This document shows, in pieces, positions 39,376 through 47,610 of a stretch of 64,000 bases of DNA (the stretch's first letter is position 1; each line of letters starts with the position of its first letter). The position numbers and the translations under genes are program-made. Source of the DNA: Amoeboradix gromovi (taxonomy: Eukaryota; Sanchytriomycota; Sanchytriomycetes; Sanchytriales; Sanchytriaceae); contig JADGIF010000001.1 in assembly GCA_018985225.1 (NCBI GenBank), forward strand, positions 31,617-95,616, read 5' to 3'. Below the pieces are notes generated by a model. It searched no databases. It had not been told where the DNA came from and saw nothing but the letters and a program-made list of their open reading frames with translations.

Positions 39376-39651
39376 CTAATTTATTAATTTTAAGGAAGAC
39401 TCTACCGATTTAAGAGTAGTTAGCTGCCTCCTGAGAAATATCTGAATGAGTTGAATAGCACTGGATCTTGAAGCAGTATTAACTAGCGCAAAATTGACTG
39501 GGTCTTGCTTAATTGCCAAATTCATTAAACTTCTAGAAAGTACTTTCTTGTAAAGATTGCTTGATTTGAAATCTATGATGCTTTTCGAATAGCACTTTTG
39601 CATCACTATATTGGATCGAGTCTGCTCTTTATAATGGCGAATGCTGATCAT
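39376..39651 (-). CDS. Small basic hypothetical protein, 91 aa
   Basis: ATG start, basic and helical (KSSNLYKKVLSRSLMNLAIK). It sits 13 nt upstream of the PEX11 start on the same strand and is divergent from PEX10 with 40 nt between starts. The SNLYKK stretch recalls LYR-type proteins, but the rest does not follow that family. Function unknown. Confidence 0.42.
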   Translation of the reverse strand: MISIRHYKEQTRSNIVMQKCYSKSIIDFKSSNLYKKVLSRSLMNLAIKQDPVNFALVNTASRSSAIQLIQIFLRRQLTTLKSVESSLKLIN

Positions 39652-39691
39652 TATTTCACCCCAGCCTCACGTGCTACTTTGCAATTGCTCT

Positions 39692-40345
39692 ATGCATCCA
39701 CTCATCCAATTTGCCAAAACAATCGATTTCAAAGTCATTCAATATGCGCAATCTCTCTTTTTAAAGATAACTGGTAACCGGTATCAACATTTCCTAGCCT
39801 ATTTTCCTATTTTGTATTATGTGCTATGCTACTATGGAAAAAGACAGCAAACATTTGGCGAGTCACTATCTATGATAAAATTGAACAACTCTAAGATACG
39901 GCTTCTGTCGGCTATATTGCTGCAATTTATCTTTGCACCAAAGTTTCCGGAGTACAAGCATGTTTTTGAGAAACTTAATGACATTTTGTATTACTTGTTT
40001 TCAGTACCTGGTTGGCTAGCAATATTTAATCTAAAATACAACCTGACTAGGCCTCCTTTGCCATTTGACAAATCTAAGGTTTTCCAGTACATCGGAATTT
40101 GTTCAATCGTTTATTACGGGATCCAGGAGACTAAAAGATTAGCCGCAATGACTATATCTGAGGGAAATGAGTCTAATTTTACTTGTTCTTTATGTCTCGA
40201 TCCAGTATCTAGTATTACCAGCTTTCCTTGCGGGCATACTAGCTGCTGGAGCTGTGCTGTTGGTTGGGTCCAAAAGCAACCGAAGTGCTACATCTGCAGA
40301 GAGAAGTGCGAGTTACAAGATCTTATAATGCTAAACGGAAGTTAA
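39692..40345 (+). CDS. PEX10: Peroxisomal RING ubiquitin ligase PEX10
   Basis: 217 aa from the ATG giving MHPLIQFAKTIDF. The membrane domain (residues 1-155) is the Pex2/10/12 fold. The C-terminal C3HC4 RING is CSLCLDPVSSITSFPCGHTS, then CWSCAVGWVQKQPKCYICRE. It is part of the PEX2-PEX10-PEX12 retrotranslocation channel that ubiquitinates PEX5. It is short compared with yeast Pex10 (337 aa). Confidence 0.9.
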   Translation: MHPLIQFAKTIDFKVIQYAQSLFLKITGNRYQHFLAYFPILYYVLCYYGKRQQTFGESLSMIKLNNSKIRLLSAILLQFIFAPKFPEYKHVFEKLNDILYYLFSVPGWLAIFNLKYNLTRPPLPFDKSKVFQYIGICSIVYYGIQETKRLAAMTISEGNESNFTCSLCLDPVSSITSFPCGHTSCWSCAVGWVQKQPKCYICREKCELQDLIMLNGS

Positions 40346-40348
40346 GTA

Positions 40349-40486
40349 ATGGGTTTATTGCACAGCCTCGGCAAAAGTCTCCGAAACAACTTGAGGTCCA
40401 TTCTTCAGAGAGGAGTTTTTTTGCACTTTAGTGTGAGTCTGTTTTTGATTGAACTCTATGATCAAATTTTGCAAAAACCTAAATAA
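40349..40486 (+). CDS. Small ORF, 45 aa, hypothetical
   Basis: An ATG ORF 3 nt after the PEX10 stop: MGLLHSLGKSLRNNLRSILQ, then a hydrophobic stretch (GVFLHFSVSLFLIELYDQIL). A basic start and single hydrophobic helix would suit a small mitochondrial or membrane protein. It ends 1 nt before the convergent Tmc-like gene. No family was recognised. Confidence 0.35.
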   Translation: MGLLHSLGKSLRNNLRSILQRGVFLHFSVSLFLIELYDQILQKPK

Positions 40487-40487
40487 A

Positions 40488-43400
40488 TTAAATGTACACA
40501 TATCCGGATAAAGTTTGCTGCTTCTTGTTAATTCTACCTTTGATGAGTATAGTTAATACGAATAATAGAGCAACAGTCAAGCAGAGCCCCAAGACCAAAA
40601 TCGTAGATCTCCTTTTTGTCAATAGATCTTCGAGCACAAGAAGACTCATCATATCTTCTAACCTTTTCCAGGATGACTTTGCGATGGCAGTGTTCATCCT
40701 GTCTGACAAATCATTGCAGTCTATCGTAAAGCATTCCAAAACCGATCTTACGAACTCGTTCACTTCAAAATCCAACGATTGATCACAAATATCACTCTCA
40801 CAATTCTTGTCCAGAATCAAGCCCTTATAGTATTGAGAATGGCTCAATTCCACGAAAAACGGGTCTCTTATTTGTGATGCTAGTTCGGCCATGTTTTCGG
40901 CCATGAAAAGCAAGCTGAAGTTTGCGGCGTTGTAGAATGACTCTTGATGAATTGAAACTAGAGAACTCTCATTAACTTTAAGATATCCTAGAGATTGAAT
41001 ATGATAGAACGAAAACAAAATGTTTGACGCTGCAGAAGCTAATTTTGTTTGAAAATAAGCACAATCTATAGCCTCCTGTCTAACAGTGAAAATCAAATAC
41101 AGAAACACTGCTGTTATACCAACAATTGAAAAGGCCAAAAATAATGACATCAAAAAATTGTTTAAACTACTTTTAACTTTGATATTATATGAATCAACGG
41201 CGCTAGCTAAATTGGCATAATGATCTTCAACAGATGAAAAGCTTTGGGTTTTAATCTCCAGCGTTAATTCTGAAATTTCTCGAGTTTTTGTCCGAATATG
41301 TACTAACATTTTTTCTTTTTCTCTATCAACGTAATACAAGTAAGTGTAAACGACAGTCGCAATAAGAATGATTGAAGCTGAAATAATAGGTAAAAATGAA
41401 TACTCAAAGTAGTTCAAATTGTTTTCAGCAAATCGAGATTTCAAGTTGTTATTGAAATCGTTCAATCTCCCGTTTTGTAAAATGCTTGTATTCATAGTAA
41501 CAAAGCTTATGAATGCTCTTTTTAGATCACTAGGCAGCAAGAGGTTTGTGTACAAAATCATGTGATCGAGATTCGCATCAAGATAACTAGCATCAATTAA
41601 TGTGTACTGAGTTGCATTTATTAAGCTTGGAGATTTTATAGTGGATGCATCTAAAAACTGCATTGTAGCATAGCTATCTAGTCTCCCCATGTAAATTAAG
41701 TTTGTTGTGCACTCTTCTAGCTCTAAAAGAGTCCATGAAAAGCTTTCTCGGCTTTGAAAATAAGATTCGTCTGCTCTTTGTCTCTTAAATGGTAAAGTGG
41801 ACGCAACTTGTGAAAAACTTAACTGAAGCGCTACATAATCCATTAGTAGGTAGCCGTTCAGTAACACACATGTAACTAAAGAGGCAAACAAGATAAAAAT
41901 TGATATCTTTAATGCATAATGAAACTGTTTTTGCCATTGTAATTGTTGAAAGCGATTTTTTTTCATGTTTTCGTTAATAAGTAAGAATTTCCCTACATAA
42001 TCGAATTGAACAAACGAATCTGATCTTTCATTTTCTTCTTCCGTGACAGCGGATATATCCAGAATATCCTTCTCTACGCCTCTGTTTGTATCAAACATTT
42101 GCATGGTCTTTACAACAAAATCCCCAGCTTCTAAATCATTTTCAACAGAGTTGAAATACGACGCCAATAGCCTTAGAGTTGCAGGATCTTGGGGATATTT
42201 CTGAAATAATTCTTTAATACTATGAAACGATTTATAAGCATGATCTACAAACAAGTGCGAAAGTATGTGCAACTTGGCGTCTTTTTCAGAGTTCGCCGCC
42301 TTAAGCAACGCATACAAAGACGTAGATGCTTTTATCAATTGTTTTGCACAAAATTCTTTAAAACTGTCCTTCATTAACACAGTCAAATCATTTTCTGATG
42401 AAAACTCGACCAAATCCTTTAATTTTCTAATTGTAGATACCAATATGAGGGTATATGAAGACAAAATTGTTCTTTTTCCTAAAATTATTTGATTTTCAAG
42501 TTCGACAGCTCTTGTCTTGTCTTCAATTACTCCAAAGTTCATCCAGCAGTACCTCACAATATTGCATTTTAGCATTGCGCAATTATCCAATTTTTTCTCT
42601 GCACTATTAAGACAATTGTATACTGTATTAGCTAAAAGACAATGACCTTTATGTCTAGATGAAAGCAAAGCATTGGGAACATCATTGCTTTGCTTTGATG
42701 AACTTGCAGTTCCACCATTAGAAGTGTCGCCGGAATCGATTTCCTCTACCAAGTTAAAATTAGAAAGAAAATGTACCGATACTAAAAATTTCAGCAAGCT
42801 TTCCATTGGAACTAAAAGTGGCAGCTTTTGGTTATACTCTGTCTGTGTCAAATGGCCTTTTAGTAGGGCTTGTGTGATTCGGATGGCATTGATATCAGGT
42901 AAGAAAGATCTGATATGTGGTTTCAAACCGCTATAAAGTAGGTAAAACAGCAATGCACCTTGTACAACAGAGAACACGGAGCTTGAAAGATTTAAGTTTG
43001 GAAAAATCAAAAAAACTAACTGGAAAACCATGAAAAACAAATAAGACCAATAAAATGCAAGCTGAACTTGGCAAAGAGATATAGACTGAAAAGATGGCAT
43101 TATGTATCCTCTGTAGCTTAAATGTATTCCAAAGAGTATGCCAACAGAAACAGAGAGAATTGGTGTGTGCAGCAAGAAACATAACCCTTGCACAAGTAAA
43201 AGCATAATTTCACTAGCTTGAGAATTCCTATCAAATCTTCCAATTCCTTGATGCAGTGGTAATTTATAATAAAGATTTAAATAAGACGAAAAGACAGTTA
43301 AAATCATTTGGCCGCCAACTACGAGGAAACCCAGAACACTAGTAATCTCACTTTTGGTAGATAAATTTCTCTCAAGAGAGTCTACAACACTTAACGTACA

Positions 43401-43739
43401 GTAAAACATTGGCGGTAACATAACATATCCATTCATAAGTAGAAGCAACCTAATGACCTTTATTGATTGGGCAGTTGGGTATAAGCCAGTTTCTAGATTA
43501 TAAACGACCTTTCCTATCAAGTATGTCTGCAGTGATATTAGAAACATGCCAAAATACAAAAAACCATAAGCTTTATCATTATTTGCAAAATCGACCCATG
43601 TTGAACTAATGTGATGTAAAATTGCCAAATAATTGAAGCAAAAGACAGAAAACAACTGTAGAGCTCCAGATAGCTCCATCAACCTACTTTGATGAAATAC
43701 CAAAGTGTTAAATCTCATGAATGAATCTGAAAATCCCAT
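40488..43739 (-). CDS. Large polytopic membrane protein, TmcB/TmcC (tiny macrocysts)-like
   Basis: 1083 aa, the longest protein here. The first 300 residues have about eight TM segments; a cytosolic helical part (about 310-570) contains LFQKYPQDPATLRLLASYFN, then SVENDLEAGD, which fits the TmcB domain (P-x3-LR-x-YA-x-F...ND). Further TM segments near 600, 780, 880 and at the end flank two likely extracytoplasmic domains. Tmc-type proteins are known mainly from protists and zoosporic lineages as putative membrane sensors. The role here is unknown. Confidence 0.6.
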   Translation of the reverse strand: MGFSDSFMRFNTLVFHQSRLMELSGALQLFSVFCFNYLAILHHISSTWVDFANNDKAYGFLYFGMFLISLQTYLIGKVVYNLETGLYPTAQSIKVIRLLLLMNGYVMLPPMFYCTLSVVDSLERNLSTKSEITSVLGFLVVGGQMILTVFSSYLNLYYKLPLHQGIGRFDRNSQASEIMLLLVQGLCFLLHTPILSVSVGILFGIHLSYRGYIMPSFQSISLCQVQLAFYWSYLFFMVFQLVFLIFPNLNLSSSVFSVVQGALLFYLLYSGLKPHIRSFLPDINAIRITQALLKGHLTQTEYNQKLPLLVPMESLLKFLVSVHFLSNFNLVEEIDSGDTSNGGTASSSKQSNDVPNALLSSRHKGHCLLANTVYNCLNSAEKKLDNCAMLKCNIVRYCWMNFGVIEDKTRAVELENQIILGKRTILSSYTLILVSTIRKLKDLVEFSSENDLTVLMKDSFKEFCAKQLIKASTSLYALLKAANSEKDAKLHILSHLFVDHAYKSFHSIKELFQKYPQDPATLRLLASYFNSVENDLEAGDFVVKTMQMFDTNRGVEKDILDISAVTEEENERSDSFVQFDYVGKFLLINENMKKNRFQQLQWQKQFHYALKISIFILFASLVTCVLLNGYLLMDYVALQLSFSQVASTLPFKRQRADESYFQSRESFSWTLLELEECTTNLIYMGRLDSYATMQFLDASTIKSPSLINATQYTLIDASYLDANLDHMILYTNLLLPSDLKRAFISFVTMNTSILQNGRLNDFNNNLKSRFAENNLNYFEYSFLPIISASIILIATVVYTYLYYVDREKEKMLVHIRTKTREISELTLEIKTQSFSSVEDHYANLASAVDSYNIKVKSSLNNFLMSLFLAFSIVGITAVFLYLIFTVRQEAIDCAYFQTKLASAASNILFSFYHIQSLGYLKVNESSLVSIHQESFYNAANFSLLFMAENMAELASQIRDPFFVELSHSQYYKGLILDKNCESDICDQSLDFEVNEFVRSVLECFTIDCNDLSDRMNTAIAKSSWKRLEDMMSLLVLEDLLTKRRSTILVLGLCLTVALLFVLTILIKGRINKKQQTLSGYVYI

Positions 43740-43790
43740 TCGACTTTGGCCTTTGTTGAAACAAAAAAAGATTTATTGAAAGGAAATATT

Positions 43791-44360
43791 TTATTTCCAG
43801 TTGTCCCTGTGAAAAACAGGATCCTGCAGAAACGGAATTAATATCTTTGAACTGGTTTGAACCAAAGGGTGTCCCGCGACAATTTGCAAAAATCTCTCAA
43901 GTCCTTTCATTCTGGTGTCTATTACCTCATCACTAAACCTGTTTCTAAGTACCTTCCCTGGAAGATTTGGAAGATGAACATGAGGACATTCTCTCTCCAA
44001 ATAGCTTTTGAAAATTTCGCAATCCTTGTATCTTCGACGAACGATACTTTCTTTGATTTTAAACAGCGGCAAATTAGTTTTCAAATGAACCTCATAAGTG
44101 GTATATAAGTTGCTTGGATTTTCTGGATTCTCACTCAACGGATTCTTTACTCTAATTTCTAAATAATTTTCTGGCGTTGAATAGGTAGAGTGATTAGACA
44201 GTTTTTGTTCAGATATCATTCCCTCTCTAGTAAAGGAAATCCTTATTGTAGGAGTCGTTAATAAGCGATCCCATAAAGCACTCATATAGTAATATTGTTT
44301 GAGGGGTGAATAAGTGGAATAATTTATTTGTGCAAATACGGCTCGTAAACAAGGCTTCAT
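43791..44360 (-). CDS. SNX3: Sorting nexin 3 / Grd19 (PX domain)
   Basis: 189 aa. PX domain with NYLEIRVKNPLSENPE, then YTTYEVHLKTNLPLFKIKES, VRRRYKDCEIFKSYL (PI3P-binding RRRY), LPGKVLRNRFSDEVID and RMKGLERFLQIVAGHPLVQ. This is the whole SNX3 protein: a PI3P-binding cargo adaptor for retromer recycling from endosomes. With the first ATG its start shares bases with the stop of NUBPL (ATGA); the internal Met of MSALWDRLL (44285) matches the usual SNX3 length better. Confidence 0.92.
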   Translation of the reverse strand: MKPCLRAVFAQINYSTYSPLKQYYYMSALWDRLLTTPTIRISFTREGMISEQKLSNHSTYSTPENYLEIRVKNPLSENPENPSNLYTTYEVHLKTNLPLFKIKESIVRRRYKDCEIFKSYLERECPHVHLPNLPGKVLRNRFSDEVIDTRMKGLERFLQIVAGHPLVQTSSKILIPFLQDPVFHRDNWK

Positions 44361-45121
44361 TGGGCTGCTGAAGAATGAATATGGTTTGCTAAATTCTGAA
44401 TTTCTTTGGAAAAGATGGAGTTACTTAAATCAGACAGGATAGGAGAGCCTTTATCCATGTTTTCTGATATTCTAGGATCAAAAGGTAGACTAGCTAAAAA
44501 TTCAGATCGCTTCCAGAACTCTGTGTTTGCATCAGGAAAAAGTGAATGTAATTTGCTGCAAGATGGACACTGAAAGGTGGACATGTTTTTTACCATTCCC
44601 AACAACGGGATTTTCACTTTTTCAAGCATCTGAACGGCTTTCTGGGCATCGATTATACTAATAGACTGCGGCGTACTTACTACAACGCAACCGTGTAGAT
44701 TTAATTGTTGTACAACGGTAAGCTGTGCATCTCCGGTTCCAGGTGGAAAATCAATTAATAAGTAATCCAAATCACTCCATTTGGTATGCCAAATCAAATC
44801 TTGAACAGCTTTCATCACCATTAAGCCTCGCCAAACAACTGCTTTTTTAGAGAAAAGTCCCATAGACATAAATTGAATTCCATGATTTTTTAGTGGAATC
44901 ATCCGACCCGTATCATCTATTTCTGGCTCCCTAGATAAATTCATTATTTTAGGGATTGAGGGGCCGTAAACATCTGCATCCAATATACCTACTCTACCTG
45001 GAAGTGTATGAGCTAAACAAGCAGTTACACAGCTTTTACCCACGCCTCCCTTCCCGGATAGAACTCCAATTACTCGCTTCACAGTTGGAATATTCTTTGG
45101 AACCATTAATCCTAGTGCCAT
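44357..45121 (-). CDS. NUBPL/IND1 mitochondrial P-loop Fe-S assembly protein
   Basis: 254 aa from ATG. Mrp/NBP35-type ATPase: GVLSGKGGVGKSCVTACLAH (deviant Walker A), then LDADVYGPSIPKIM, LLIDFPPGTGDAQLTV, and the C-terminal CxxC (FQCPSCSKLH) that bridges an Fe-S cluster. The arrangement fits IND1/NUBPL, which delivers 4Fe-4S clusters to respiratory complex I. The mitochondrial presequence is short or missing; a first exon could lie upstream, but only 24 nt separate it from TTC36. It suggests that complex I is present. Confidence 0.85.
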   Translation of the reverse strand: MALGLMVPKNIPTVKRVIGVLSGKGGVGKSCVTACLAHTLPGRVGILDADVYGPSIPKIMNLSREPEIDDTGRMIPLKNHGIQFMSMGLFSKKAVVWRGLMVMKAVQDLIWHTKWSDLDYLLIDFPPGTGDAQLTVVQQLNLHGCVVVSTPQSISIIDAQKAVQMLEKVKIPLLGMVKNMSTFQCPSCSKLHSLFPDANTEFWKRSEFLASLPFDPRISENMDKGSPILSDLSNSIFSKEIQNLANHIHSSAAQ

Positions 45122-45145
45122 CCAAACAATGCTCCTTGAAGCCAA

Positions 45146-45697
45146 ATGCTTTGTAACGATGATGAAAAAATTTTAGATTTAATTTTCTCAGGTCCTATGG
45201 ACGGCTATGTGTTTGATTCAAATGCTACTACAGTTGATAGCTGTCCCGAAACTTCCAAAATAGTTACAAATGAAATTTCACAGCAGTTAAAAGAAAAGGA
45301 AATCATTGCAGTTCATTTGGCAGAAGATGGAAAAATAGATGAAAGCATTTTGCTTTTTAATGAAATTATTAAATCAAACAGAAGTTATTATTCGGTATAT
45401 AACAATAGAGCTCAGGCATTCAGGATAAAAAAAGAGGACAAGAGTGCATTAAATGATTTAAATTTTGTTATCAAAAACTGCAGGGACTCTGAAGTTTTAA
45501 AGCAATCGTATATCCAAAGAGCAATTATTTTGAAAGCCTCAGATCCAGACCAAAGCTACACTGATTTTTGTAAGTCAAACGCATTGGGTCAGAAAATCGC
45601 GGAAAAAGCAGTTGTTGAAAACAATCCTTACAGAAAGTTGTGCAATTCGATGGTGTCGAAAGTTTTACAGCAAGAAATATCTGGCAATAAATTTTAG
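45146..45697 (+). CDS. TTC36-like tetratricopeptide protein
   Basis: 183 aa. TPR block KEIIAVHLAEDGKIDESILL, then SVYNNRAQAFRIKKEDKSAL, followed by SYIQRAIILKASDP and the conserved end NPYRKLCNSMVSKVLQQ (compare NPYAALCNxMLxxMM in TTC36/HBP21). TTC36 is a small Hsp70-interacting TPR protein common in ciliated eukaryotes. Confidence 0.88.
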   Translation: MLCNDDEKILDLIFSGPMDGYVFDSNATTVDSCPETSKIVTNEISQQLKEKEIIAVHLAEDGKIDESILLFNEIIKSNRSYYSVYNNRAQAFRIKKEDKSALNDLNFVIKNCRDSEVLKQSYIQRAIILKASDPDQSYTDFCKSNALGQKIAEKAVVENNPYRKLCNSMVSKVLQQEISGNKF

Positions 45698-45729
45698 TAA
45701 TATTTAACTTTTTTTGTTAGCAAGAGGGT

Positions 45730-46674
45730 ATGACAGGTGGAAGAAAAGAAAATAACTTCAGAAAAAGTAGAAAGGAAAGGCAAGTTGTTAAAAAGAAAAA
45801 GACAGAGACTATCTATGAAAAGCCCAGCTATAATAATAACATACTTAAACAACCGCTTCCTCGACTTTGTAAACTTAGCATAGCTTTACCTGGAAGCATT
45901 ATTGACAATTGCCAAGGGCTTCAAATGAAGACAATTATGGCGGGTCAAATTGCAAGAGCGTGTGCAGTTTTCAGAGTCAGTAACATTTACGTTTTTAATG
46001 ATACAGATACAGTATGGGGCGCTAGGTTTATGGTCAAGGTTTTGAATTATTTAGAAACCCCGCAGTATTTAAGAAAGAGGCTATTTCCTAAGAGTGACGA
46101 CATGCGATTTTTAGGTATACTGCCTCCACTAGATGTCCCTCACCATTTCCGAAAATCTGATAGGTACGAGTATCGAGAAGGCGTGGTTGTTGAGCAGCTA
46201 AAGGAAGCGTGCCTAGTAGACATTGGCGGTGAGAAACCAATTATTTCGACTGTTGTGAGGGAAACAAATACGCGAGTTACTGTTAAAGTCGATTATGACT
46301 CAGATCTAGGAGTCGAGGGTGTAATTGTTGAAAAAGAAGAGGCTGCGAAAAAATCTTACTGGGGATACGACGTTCACACTACAAAGACCATATCTGAAGT
46401 ATTGGAAAGTGAAAAATTTGATTTCGTACTAGGAACATCTGAGCGGGGATTGTCTCATGAGGAACTGGTTGTCAAAGACGACGTGAAAAATGCACTGATT
46501 CTGTTTGGTGGCGTTGATGGGTTAGAAAAAGCGAGTGACCATGAGGGAGAGACTAAACCCCTTAGCGAGAGATTTGACTTCTACATTAACATAAATCCTC
46601 ATCAGGGATCCAGAACTATTAGAACAGAAGAAGCAGTTTTGGCGACATTAAGTTTGCTGAATTCCATGTTTTAA
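45730..46674 (+). CDS. SPOUT1-type RNA methyltransferase (C9orf114 family)
   Basis: 314 aa. A Lys-rich start is followed by KLSIALPGSIIDNCQGLQMK, then AGQIARACAVFRVSNIYVFN, YLETPQYLRKRLFPKSDDMR and PPLDVPHHFRKSDRYEYREG. The SAM-binding knot ends in LILFGGVDGLEKASD and NPHQGSRTIRTEEAVLATL. It is the eukaryotic SPOUT1 family, RNA methyltransferases linked to rRNA and spindle functions. Confidence 0.93.
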   Translation: MTGGRKENNFRKSRKERQVVKKKKTETIYEKPSYNNNILKQPLPRLCKLSIALPGSIIDNCQGLQMKTIMAGQIARACAVFRVSNIYVFNDTDTVWGARFMVKVLNYLETPQYLRKRLFPKSDDMRFLGILPPLDVPHHFRKSDRYEYREGVVVEQLKEACLVDIGGEKPIISTVVRETNTRVTVKVDYDSDLGVEGVIVEKEEAAKKSYWGYDVHTTKTISEVLESEKFDFVLGTSERGLSHEELVVKDDVKNALILFGGVDGLEKASDHEGETKPLSERFDFYININPHQGSRTIRTEEAVLATLSLLNSMF

Positions 46675-46692
46675 GCTTTTATTAAATTATCA

Positions 46693-47373
46693 TTACTCAT
46701 AAAGGTACGACTTCATAGTCTTTCTCATTCTTTGAAACGCAGCTTGCGGACTATCAAATGCAGGTCTTACGTCGCAATAGAAGGTTGGGTTATCATTTTC
46801 TTCTTCTCCCTCATAGTAATCAATAACGTATCGGACATGCCTACCACACCTGTCAATGATCCAATCATGTCTGTCAAAAGCATGCTGATTGTGCACCATT
46901 GCTACCCACTTAGATTTCCAAGTTGGACTACTTGCTTTGCCTTGAAATCTCAACAGCTTGGGATTTGGACATACGCCTTTGTACTCACTCTCCCACTTCA
47001 GGATTTCCTTCCAGACTTCTTCGTTCAGAAAATTATGTATGTCTACCATAGATTCAATGCTTTCTTCTGGTGCAGCCATGTCTTTTTTCTTTAATGCGTG
47101 ATAAAATTGCTGGGGACTGGGATAAGACCAGTTTTCTTCATTGCTGTTACTTCCGGGTCCATCAGCGTGCTCCGACTTAGGTATTGTAGATATTTCTCTC
47201 TTCTTCGACAGTTCAACAGTTTGGTCTGGATCCTTTTCTTGTGAATATTCAGGCATCAAGTTATTTGGATTTATTTCTTCCTTTTTGTTATGGTGTGGGC
47301 ATCCGCTCTTTGATGCTCTTTGAAATGACTCGTTTTTCATATCTAGGGGTAAATCAATTCGCAAGCTCCTCAT
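46693..47373 (-). CDS. Holocytochrome c synthase (cytochrome haem lyase)
   Basis: 226 aa. It has a CP haem-regulatory motif (SGCPHHNKK), then WSYPSPQQFYHALKKKDMAA, PEESIESMVDIHNFLNEEVW, KILKWESEY-type helix, FDRHDWIIDRCGRHVRYVID and YCDVRPAFDS. It is a mitochondrial intermembrane-space enzyme that attaches haem to the CxxCH Cys residues of cytochrome c. HCCS is found in fungi, animals and some protists. Confidence 0.95.
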   Translation of the reverse strand: MRSLRIDLPLDMKNESFQRASKSGCPHHNKKEEINPNNLMPEYSQEKDPDQTVELSKKREISTIPKSEHADGPGSNSNEENWSYPSPQQFYHALKKKDMAAPEESIESMVDIHNFLNEEVWKEILKWESEYKGVCPNPKLLRFQGKASSPTWKSKWVAMVHNQHAFDRHDWIIDRCGRHVRYVIDYYEGEEENDNPTFYCDVRPAFDSPQAAFQRMRKTMKSYLYE

Positions 47374-47610
47374 TAAAATCCTAGTTTTCTAGAAATGGAG
47401 AATTTCTATCAAGACACTAGCAGTGATTGTTGCTCCGTTATAGTGACTACTCATCCATACTGAGAAGCAAACAGCGGTGCTAACGTACTTAAAAGCTTCA
47501 TTTTTGTGACCGCTAAAGGTAGTTCAGATGTTCTGATTTTTGCAATCTGGGTAAAATAGAATCGTCAAATGCACCATGGGCATAGATTAAATAAGAATTA
47601 AAAATTTTAC

